34,986 nucleotides of DNA. It comes from Clostridiales bacterium. GTDB taxonomy: Bacteria > Bacillota > Clostridia > Oscillospirales > Oscillospiraceae. Below, piece by piece: positions 1 through 4,973 of the stretch. The DNA is taken from assembly GCA_014799565.1 (NCBI GenBank), contig JAAVHT010000057.1:1-34986 (forward strand), written 5' to 3'. The notes under the pieces are model-generated. The model did no database searches, was not told where the DNA came from, and was given only the letters and a program-made list of their open reading frames with translations. The translations under genes and the position numbers were made by a program. Numbering within the stretch: the stretch's first letter is position 1; the number at the start of each line of letters is the position of its first letter.

Positions 1-300
1 AAAAACATACGGATATTTGACATTTGCTATTTTTTAACGGGGTTGCTGGCGGAGGAAACATCGGACACGCTTACAAAAGAGGACTGGCTGGAAAACGTTA
101 AAGCGGTGATTGCGGGTTACGAGAGGATGATAAAACTTACTGAAAAGGAAAAAGAGGCCATTCCGTGCGTAATGGAATGCATTGAAATTTTATTTTCAGC
201 ATATTTTATCGGTGCAAAAGATATAAAACGTGCAAATGATGCGTACCATGTATTCCACTTTCTACAGGAATGCGAGGACGATATTAAAAACGTGATATGA
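1..300 (+). CDS. C-terminal fragment of a phosphotransferase-like (APH/choline kinase family) protein
   Basis: The reading frame is open from the first base of the window to a TGA at 298-300, so this is the 3' end of a gene that starts upstream. The visible part is about 99 residues. It begins with an R-I-F-D-I-C-Y-F-L-T pattern, which resembles the segment after the catalytic/metal-binding loop of aminoglycoside-phosphotransferase-like kinases, and continues as an amphipathic helical tail with no catalytic motif of its own. The kinase core (HxDxxxxN, DFD) would lie outside the window, so the substrate cannot be inferred. The stretch is much more AT-rich than the genes that follow, which suggests a different origin. 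The family call rests on recall of similar C-termini and is moderate. Confidence 0.5.
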   Translation, partial: KNIRIFDICYFLTGLLAEETSDTLTKEDWLENVKAVIAGYERMIKLTEKEKEAIPCVMECIEILFSAYFIGAKDIKRANDAYHVFHFLQECEDDIKNVI

Positions 301-366
301 TATTTTTGCATATTGCTCCGTTTTCTGGTCAAACTAAGGGTATCATTGAAAAGGAGGTACGCACCT

Positions 367-552
367 ATGCCGAATTTGAGTTCCAAAGAGCTGTCCGCCC
401 TGGAAGATCAGCTGGGTTTTGAGGGTATGCTGTGCTGCAAGTACCAGGACGCCGCCCAGGCCACCCAGGAAACTGAGCTGAAGAACACCTACAACCAGTA
501 CGCCGCCCAGCACAAGCGGAATTACGACACCCTGCTGGGCTTTTTACGCTAA
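367..552 (+). CDS. Small spore coat protein (CotF-like), 61 aa
   Basis: A 61-residue protein starts at ATG 367, preceded by a strong AAAGGAGG site ending about 9 bases upstream; the longer in-frame extension to 313 has no ribosome binding site. It is helical, glutamine- and alanine-rich, with a Cys-Cys pair (M-L-C-C-K-Y) and a K-Y-Q-D-A-A pattern. This resembles the short Coat_F-type partner often found next to a longer CotF-like protein in clostridia. It probably packs into the spore coat or a related mother-cell layer. The next coat gene starts 12 bases downstream, so the two are co-transcribed. I could not identify a sporulation sigma-factor promoter with confidence in the 66 bases upstream. 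Confidence 0.7.
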   Translation: MPNLSSKELSALEDQLGFEGMLCCKYQDAAQATQETELKNTYNQYAAQHKRNYDTLLGFLR

Positions 553-564
553 GGAGGACGAACC

Positions 565-828
565 ATGAAGGACAACGAGATTATCACCGATCTGCTGCTC
601 ACCGAGAAGAAGATGAGTACCAACTACAACCTGTTCGCCTCCGAGTGTACCAACGTGCAGCTGCGAGATACCTTCGTCAATCTGCTCACTCAGGGCCATA
701 AAACCCAGACCCAGCTGTTTGAGACGGCCAAGCAGAAGGGCTGGTACAAGGTGGAGCAGGCGCAGCCCCAGCAGATCGCCCAGGCCGAGCAGAAGTTCAC
801 CAACCAGGCCCCGACTATCAGCGGCTGA
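565..828 (+). CDS. Spore coat protein, CotF family, 87 aa
   Basis: An 87-residue protein with an AAGGAGG site 7-8 bases before ATG 565. The arrangement is that of the Coat_F domain (ferritin-like helical pair): an N-terminal helix containing L-L-L-T-E-K-K, then L-R-D-T-F, then a Q-T-Q-L-F-E helix and the family hallmark K-G-W-Y near residue 60. A Q/A-rich tail closes the protein. It is the second gene of a two-gene coat operon with the 61-residue protein upstream. Presence of both implies that the host forms endospores. The role in coat assembly is inferred from the family; the exact layer is unknown. Confidence 0.8.
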   Translation: MKDNEIITDLLLTEKKMSTNYNLFASECTNVQLRDTFVNLLTQGHKTQTQLFETAKQKGWYKVEQAQPQQIAQAEQKFTNQAPTISG

Positions 829-875
829 TGTCACGCTCGGATTGGGCCCATGACGGGGCGGCTTCCCTGCGACTC

Positions 876-918
876 GGGCAAAACCCAGTCCCACTGCGTG
901 GGCCTTGGGCTTTTGCCC
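876..918 (+). other. Long imperfect hairpin in non-coding region after the coat genes
   Basis: The outer arm GGGCAAAACCCA (876-887) pairs with TGGG plus TTTTGCCC (906-918, with one bulged C at 910). Inside lies a second perfect stem, CCCAC (890-894) with GTGGG (898-902). No T-run follows the arm directly. It may be the 3' end structure of the coat-gene transcript or an independent structured RNA. Apart from this and the next hairpin, I see nothing recognisable in 829-1062. Confidence 0.45.
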
Positions 919-989
919 TCGCTTCGGTCCATCCGCCCCTATGGGCCTATCCTCACGCTTCGCTGAAACCTTAAAAATTCCTAAAGTCT

Positions 990-1017
990 GCCCCCGGCGT
1001 ATGGAAACGCCGGGGGC
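990..1017 (+). terminator. Perfect 10-bp hairpin upstream of the response regulator
   Basis: GCCCCCGGCG (990-999) and CGCCGGGGGC (1008-1017) form a perfect inverted repeat around an 8-base loop. There is no T tract, so factor-independent termination would be weak. The loop overlaps the likely -35 region of the next promoter. Confidence 0.45.
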
Positions 1018-1030
1018 AATATGTTATACT
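1002..1030 (+). promoter_or_regulatory. Promoter of the response regulator gene
   Basis: TATACT at 1025-1030 is preceded by TGT, giving an extended -10 (TGnTATACT). A weak -35 candidate, TGGAAA (1002-1007), lies 17 bases upstream in the loop of the hairpin. Transcription would start near 1037, giving a leader of about 26 bases with GGAGGA at 1050-1055 before ATG 1063. Confidence 0.5.
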
Positions 1031-1062
1031 GGTCGCTGAGCAACAAAATGGGAGGAACGACC

Positions 1063-1752
1063 ATGGACACCGCCAATATTCTCGTCGTGGAAGACGACGT
1101 GGACATCAATCGCCTTCTGTGCACCATTCTGGAGGGGGCGGGCTATACCTGCCGCGCCGCCTTCTCCGGCAGCGAAGCCCTGCTGTGGGCGGAGAAATAC
1201 GATTATGATCTTATCCTGCTGGATTTGATGCTCCCCGGCTGTACCGGGGAGGAGTTCATCGCCCGCATCCGCCGGGGCAAAACCATGCCCATCATCGTGG
1301 CCTCCGCCAAGGTAGGGGTGTCCGACCGGGTGAACGTACTCAAGCTGGGGGCGGACGACTTCATCCCCAAGCCCTTTGACAACGCCGAGGTGCTGGCCAG
1401 AGTAGAGGCGCAGCTGCGCCGCAGCCGCCAATTCGGGGCACCCAAGGCAGATATGCTGTCCGCCGGCCCCCTCGCGCTGGATAAGGACAGCCACACCGTA
1501 ACCGTGAACGGCGAGGAACTGTTCTTAACCGGCCGGGAGTTCGATATTCTGGCCTTGCTGATGGAGAATCCCCGCCGGGCCTTTTCCAGGGCCCAGATCT
1601 ACGAGACCGTGTGGGGCGAGGACTTCATTGGCGACGACAACACGGTGAATGTCCATGTGAGCAATCTCCGCTCCAAGCTGGCCAAAATTGACCCGGAGCG
1701 CAGCTACATCAAGACCGTGTGGGGCATCGGCTTTAAGTTTAACCTTTCTTAA
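1063..1752 (+). CDS. OmpR/PhoB-family response regulator
   Basis: A 229-residue two-domain regulator. The receiver domain (about 1-120) shows the acidic pair E10-D11-D12, the phospho-acceptor D54 in L-L-D-L-M-L-P, and the conserved Lys in P-K-P-F. The C-terminal winged helix (about 130-229) ends in the typical T-V-W-G-I-G-F. ATG 1063 is chosen because GGAGGA sits 7 bases upstream; the upstream ATG at 1021 overlaps the promoter. It heads a cassette containing a BcrA-type ABC transporter and, at the far end, a histidine kinase, so it most likely answers that kinase and controls the transporter. A perfect tandem decamer in its last codons and just beyond is a candidate binding site. The stimulus is unknown; envelope-active peptides are a reasonable guess from relatives. 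Confidence 0.9.
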   Translation: MDTANILVVEDDVDINRLLCTILEGAGYTCRAAFSGSEALLWAEKYDYDLILLDLMLPGCTGEEFIARIRRGKTMPIIVASAKVGVSDRVNVLKLGADDFIPKPFDNAEVLARVEAQLRRSRQFGAPKADMLSAGPLALDKDSHTVTVNGEELFLTGREFDILALLMENPRRAFSRAQIYETVWGEDFIGDDNTVNVHVSNLRSKLAKIDPERSYIKTVWGIGFKFNLS

Positions 1753-1758
1753 CCTTTC
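1739..1758 (+). repeat. Tandem TTAACCTTTC decamer, candidate response-regulator site
   Basis: TTAACCTTTC occurs twice back to back (1739-1748 and 1749-1758), followed by one more CTTTC. It spans the last codons of the regulator gene and ends just upstream of the -35 position of the transporter promoter. OmpR-family regulators typically bind direct repeats with a period of about 10-11 bp in this position. Confidence 0.5.
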
Positions 1759-1762
1759 CTTT

Positions 1763-1791
1763 CAGGAGTTTTGGCCTTTCGGCGGTATGAT
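1763..1791 (+). promoter_or_regulatory. Activator-dependent-looking promoter of the ABC transporter genes
   Basis: A good -10, TATGAT (1786-1791), lies 33 bases before the ATPase start. The -35 position (1763-1768) does not match TTGACA, as expected for a promoter that depends on an activator bound at the adjacent tandem decamer. The site is inferred from sequence only. Confidence 0.45.
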
Positions 1792-1823
1792 ACAGTCAGT
1801 TCAAACAGAAAGGCGGAAACGCT

Positions 1824-2750
1824 ATGACAGAAAACACAGCGGTAATGGCGACCTATGGCCTTCGGAAAGCCTATGGCTCCTGCCAAGCCCTGGACGGCGT
1901 GAATATGCTGGTGCGCCTGGGGGACATCTACGGTCTGGTGGGCCGCAACGGGGCGGGGAAGACCACCATCATGCGCATGATCAGCGGCCAATCCCAGCCC
2001 ACCGGCGGGGAAATGGAGCTGTTCGGCGCGTCGGGCAAGAATATGCGGCCCCAGCGTGAGCGCACCGGGGCCATGATCGAGATCCCCTCCTTTTCGCCCT
2101 TCCTCACTGCCCGGGAGAATCTGGAATACTACCGCCTCCAGCGGGGCATCCCTGGCAAGGACGTGGTGGACGAGATGCTGGAGCTGGTGGATCTGACCAA
2201 CACGGGAAAGAAGAAATTCAAGGCATTTTCCCTGGGTATGAAGCAGCGGCTGGGGCTGGCCCTGGCCCTGATGAACCACCCGGACTTCCTCATCCTGGAT
2301 GAGCCCATCAATGGTCTGGACCCGGAGGGCGTGGCGGAGTTCCGGCAGATCCTGCGCCGGCTCAACCAGGAGCGGCAGACCACCATCCTGATCTCCAGCC
2401 ACATCCTGTCCGAGCTGTCCAGCATCGCCACCCGGTACGGCTTTATGGAGCAGGGAAAGATCATTGAGGAGATCTCCGCCGAAGCCCTCCACGACAAATG
2501 CCGCACCTGCCTGCGGCTGGAGGTGGACGACGCGGCCCGTGCCGCCGCCGTCCTCCAGACCCAGCTGGGCACGGATAAGTTCGAGGTGCTTCCCGGCAAT
2601 GTGGTGCAGCTCTACGACTGTTTGGACGACCCCAAGCGGGCGTCCTACGCCCTGGCACAGAACGGGGTGGCCCTGCTGGCCATGGAGCAGAAGGGCGCGG
2701 ATCTGGAAGCCTATTTCCTGAACCTGATTGGGGGTGGGCGCAATGTTTAA
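1824..2750 (+). CDS. ABC transporter ATP-binding protein, BcrA/LanF type
   Basis: A 308-residue nucleotide-binding subunit. Walker A is G-R-N-G-A-G-K-T (40-47). The signature S-L-G-M-K-Q-R-L-G is followed by Walker B with L-I-L-D-E-P and a D-loop G-L-D-P; the H-loop is I-S-S-H. The C-terminal 90 residues form the variable extension seen in bacitracin/lantibiotic exporters. The start at ATG 1824 has AAAGGCGG about 8 bases upstream. It pairs with the permease that begins inside its last codons, so the two are translationally coupled. The family exports or removes hydrophobic peptides or antibiotics from the membrane; the substrate here is not determinable. Assignment as ABC ATPase is certain, the BcrA-like subtype likely. 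Confidence 0.92.
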   Translation: MTENTAVMATYGLRKAYGSCQALDGVNMLVRLGDIYGLVGRNGAGKTTIMRMISGQSQPTGGEMELFGASGKNMRPQRERTGAMIEIPSFSPFLTARENLEYYRLQRGIPGKDVVDEMLELVDLTNTGKKKFKAFSLGMKQRLGLALALMNHPDFLILDEPINGLDPEGVAEFRQILRRLNQERQTTILISSHILSELSSIATRYGFMEQGKIIEEISAEALHDKCRTCLRLEVDDAARAAAVLQTQLGTDKFEVLPGNVVQLYDCLDDPKRASYALAQNGVALLAMEQKGADLEAYFLNLIGGGRNV

Positions 2751-3522
2751 CTACATCCGTGCCGAGTTCTACAAGCTGGTGCGCCGCAAGTACATCTACA
2801 TCGCTCTGGCGGTCTTTCTGGCGCTGGAGGGGCTACTGGTAGCAATGTATGCCTTCCACAATGCCCACTCCTATGCCACCCCCTTTGGCGGAGCTATCAC
2901 CCTGGTGGTGGAGATGGGGACTGTTGGCTTCTGCATCTGCCTGCTCACCGCGGATATCGTGTTCGCGGGGCAGTACAAGAACTCCACGCTGAAAAATGAG
3001 GTGTCCTTCGGACTGAGCCGTACCCGCATTTATCTGGGCAAGCTCATCGCCCAGACCCTGCTTTCCATTTTGTATCTAGTGGCTATGATGGGTTTTTTCC
3101 TGGGCGCGTGCGCCATTATCCTGCCCCTTGACTCCGGCGCGGCGTTTTATTCCGCCTCCGAAGCCCTCTCTATCGTGGGCTGGTTCCTGGCGGCGGGCCT
3201 CCCCCTGTGGATCGGCGGTCAGGCGGCGGCCTGTATGTGCCAGTTCCTGATCCAGGGCGACATGGCCGCGTCCTTCGTCTATGTGGGGATCGTCTTTGTG
3301 CTGGACGGCGTTCTGGAGCTGATTGGCTTGCTCGTCCGGGGCAGGGTGGGGGACATCCTGCTTAAGATCTGCGCATATCTTCCCCGGCCGCTGCTGGATT
3401 CCGCCAAATCTACGGTGGGCGACTGGAATTACATGGGCCGGGCGTGGATCGTGGGGCTGTTCTGGCTGACCGTGTGTACCGCTATCGGTCTGTATGGCTT
3501 CAACCGAAAGGAGATCAAATGA
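2743..3522 (+). CDS. ABC-2 type transporter permease
   Basis: A 259-residue membrane protein with about six hydrophobic segments: one after the basic N-terminus (roughly 18-38), then about 55-75, 100-125, 140-160, 175-200 and 235-252. The N-terminal F-Y-K-L-x-R-R-K-Y pattern is typical of BcrB/ABC-2 permeases of this kind. ATG 2743 overlaps the ATPase stop (ATGTTTAA), and the GGGGGTGGG just upstream serves as ribosome binding site. It should form the membrane channel of the exporter with the preceding ATPase. The following small gene overlaps its stop codon by an ATGA junction, so the cassette is tightly coupled. Confidence 0.85.
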   Translation: MFNYIRAEFYKLVRRKYIYIALAVFLALEGLLVAMYAFHNAHSYATPFGGAITLVVEMGTVGFCICLLTADIVFAGQYKNSTLKNEVSFGLSRTRIYLGKLIAQTLLSILYLVAMMGFFLGACAIILPLDSGAAFYSASEALSIVGWFLAAGLPLWIGGQAAACMCQFLIQGDMAASFVYVGIVFVLDGVLELIGLLVRGRVGDILLKICAYLPRPLLDSAKSTVGDWNYMGRAWIVGLFWLTVCTAIGLYGFNRKEIK

Positions 3523-3635
3523 AGCACAGGAACAGTAAGGTGAAAGGAGCAAAGCGTATGCCGCTGGCACTGTGGATATCCATCGGGGCGGTCATTCTGT
3601 GTACCATTACCGCCAAACATTACGAGAAAAAGTAA
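3519..3635 (+). CDS. 38-aa single-pass membrane protein
   Basis: The ATG at 3519 overlaps the permease stop (ATGA), with an AAGGAG site at about 3508-3513. The product is 38 residues: a lysine/arginine-rich head of 13 residues, one hydrophobic helix (about 15-32: P-L-A-L-W-I-S-I-G-A...), and a K-H-Y-E-K-K tail. The positive head predicts an N-in orientation. I recognise no family. The position between the ABC permease and the kinase suggests a transporter subunit, a regulator of the pump, or a link to the kinase. Real expression is likely given the overlap and ribosome binding site. Confidence 0.6.
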   Translation: MKHRNSKVKGAKRMPLALWISIGAVILCTITAKHYEKK

Positions 3636-3644
3636 GACCGCATT

Positions 3645-3668
3645 CAGCCGGGCCCCAGGGCCTGGCTG
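3645..3668 (+). other. Intercistronic hairpin in the signalling cassette
   Basis: CAGCCGGGCCC (3645-3655) and GGGCCTGGCTG (3658-3668) are inverted repeats with one mismatch. No T-run follows. It lies between the transporter half and the kinase half of the operon and could stabilise or process the mRNA. Confidence 0.45.
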
Positions 3669-3690
3669 ATGGTCGTGAGTGAGGTGTCCC

Positions 3691-3756
3691 ATGAAAACTG
3701 CTTTTGTCGTTTTCCTTGTGCTCCTTTATATGCTGGTGTTCGGATGGAACGGTTGA
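3691..3756 (+). CDS. 21-aa hydrophobic micro-protein
   Basis: ATG 3691 is preceded by GAGGTG at 3681-3686. The frame encodes 21 residues that are almost entirely one hydrophobic helix after M-K-T-A, ending F-G-W-N-G before TGA 3754-3756. It overlaps the next small gene by 13 bases in another frame, which suggests translational coupling. Its first 15 residues share 8 positions with the N-terminus of the kinase encoded 180 bases downstream (both start M-K-T-A, then a hydrophobic run). I recognise no family. The alternative is that the overlapping frame starts at 3669 and this peptide is not made; the hydrophobic, tidy helix favours the peptide. Confidence 0.4.
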   Translation: MKTAFVVFLVLLYMLVFGWNG

Positions 3757-3917
3757 TACAGTTGATCTCAACGGGGCCGTTGGGCATTTTCGGCCCCATC
3801 CTGGTGGTGCTGCTGTGCCTCTGGCTGGGCCGGGAGGAGCGCTCCCTGGGCTGGACAAAAGCCCTTCTGGCCGGCTTGCTCGTTCTTCTGCTGCTCATCA
3901 TGTTCCGATACATCTGA
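3744..3917 (+). CDS. 57-aa small membrane protein
   Basis: A 57-residue protein with two hydrophobic segments (about 13-28, G-I-F-G-P-I-L-V-V-L-L, and 39-55) separated by a charged loop containing G-R-E-E-R. ATG 3744 is chosen because the upstream in-frame extension to 3669 overlaps the 21-residue peptide and looks non-coding (cysteine/proline-rich, no helix); a start at 3669 giving 82 residues cannot be excluded. The start has only a weak ribosome binding site, so translation is probably coupled to the overlapping peptide. No family recognised. It sits directly before the kinase gene. Confidence 0.55.
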   Translation: MERLIQLISTGPLGIFGPILVVLLCLWLGREERSLGWTKALLAGLLVLLLLIMFRYI

Positions 3918-3934
3918 CGGGAGGGGTGCGCCTT

Positions 3935-4834
3935 ATGAAAACCGCCATCATCATTTTTCTGCTGCTGGTGATCATTCTCCAGTGGATGCGGCGGCATTCT
4001 CTGGAACAGGGACTTCACCAGGCCGCTCAGCGCATGAGAGCGCAAATGGCCAATGAGACCACTGTCCGGCTGGCTCTGCCGTGCCCCAGCGCGGGGGCGG
4101 AGGAGCTGATGGTCTGCCTCAACGACCTGCTGGAGCTGCGCCAGTCCGAAAAGGCAGAGTACCGAAGGAAGGAGCAGGAGCTGCGCCAACAGATTGCCAA
4201 CGTGTCCCATGATCTGCGCACACCGCTGACCTCCATCTTGGGCTATTTGCAGCTTCTGGAGGGAGAGGATCTGCCCCCGGAAAAGCGCCGGGAATATTTC
4301 CAGGTGATCGAGGGGAGAGCCCGCACGCTCCAGACCTTTATCGCCTCGTTCTACGACCTGTCCCGCATCGAAGGGGGCGAGCTGCCGCTGGAGCGGGAAA
4401 AGGTGGAGCTGGGCCGGGCGTTGTCTGACCAGTTGACCGCCGCCTACGAGCAGATCGAGGAGGCGGGGCTGGAGATGGAGGTGGATATCGCCGACCATCT
4501 GCCCCCGGTGTGGGCGGACAGCGGGGCGGTGACCCGGATCTTCTCCAACCTGCTCACCAACGCCCTGCGCCACGGCTCAGACACCCTGTCCGTCAAGCTG
4601 TACCGGGAGGGCGGGTACATCATATCCTCCTTCTCCAACCGGGCAGACGACCTCACCGCAGAGGATGCCGCCCACGTGTTCGAGCGGTTCTACACAGCCG
4701 ACAAAATGCGCACCGGGCAGTCCACGGGGCTGGGGCTTGCCATTGTCAAGGCGCTGGCGGAGCGCATGGGCCACACCGCCGCCGCCCGGTGGGAGGACGG
4801 CTGGTTCACGGTGCTGGTGCGGTGGAGCGTATGA
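3935..4834 (+). CDS. Sensor histidine kinase with a single N-terminal membrane helix
   Basis: A 299-residue kinase. One hydrophobic helix at about residues 4-17 is followed immediately by a basic segment, then a coiled linker, so there is no extracellular sensor domain and no second membrane helix. The HisKA box has the phospho-acceptor H92 in V-S-H-D-L-R-T-P. The N box (N-L-L-T-N-A-L-R-H), F box (F-E-R-F-Y) and G box (S-T-G-L-G-L-A-I-V) of the HATPase domain are intact. ATG 3935 has GGGAGGGG about 8 bases upstream. It is the last gene of the cassette and should phosphorylate the regulator encoded at its start. With no sensor of its own, the signal may come through the ABC transporter or the small membrane proteins (inference). 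Confidence 0.9.
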   Translation: MKTAIIIFLLLVIILQWMRRHSLEQGLHQAAQRMRAQMANETTVRLALPCPSAGAEELMVCLNDLLELRQSEKAEYRRKEQELRQQIANVSHDLRTPLTSILGYLQLLEGEDLPPEKRREYFQVIEGRARTLQTFIASFYDLSRIEGGELPLEREKVELGRALSDQLTAAYEQIEEAGLEMEVDIADHLPPVWADSGAVTRIFSNLLTNALRHGSDTLSVKLYREGGYIISSFSNRADDLTAEDAAHVFERFYTADKMRTGQSTGLGLAIVKALAERMGHTAAARWEDGWFTVLVRWSV

Positions 4835-4896
4835 GGGCAGCCGCATTTTATTGTCGCGCCTCCGCACTTCTGGTTTGTCGAAATTTATAAAACGTT

Positions 4897-4926
4897 AATG
4901 GAGTCGGTGTTTACGCCGGCTCCATT
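4897..4926 (+). terminator. Hairpin terminator after the kinase
   Basis: AATGGAGTCGGTG (4897-4909) pairs with CGCCGGCTCCATT (4914-4926), 13 pairs including two G-U, with a 4-base loop; TTTTGT overlaps and follows the 3' arm. The next promoter begins inside the loop. Confidence 0.6.
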
Positions 4927-4938
4927 TTGTGGTAAAAT
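4910..4938 (+). promoter_or_regulatory. Promoter of the P-type ATPase gene
   Basis: The -35 candidate TTTACG (4910-4915) and the -10 TAAAAT (4933-4938) are 17 bases apart. TGG before the -10 makes it an extended -10. The -35 lies within the terminator hairpin of the preceding operon. Confidence 0.55.
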
Positions 4939-4973
4939 ATAAGAGAATCTACATAGAAAAGGAGCCGATATAT

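Noticed and set aside
3669-3743. N-terminal extension of the 57-aa membrane protein
   Set aside because: The extension is Cys/Pro-rich and non-helical, and the same bases encode a tidy hydrophobic peptide in another frame; the shorter start was preferred, although not proven.
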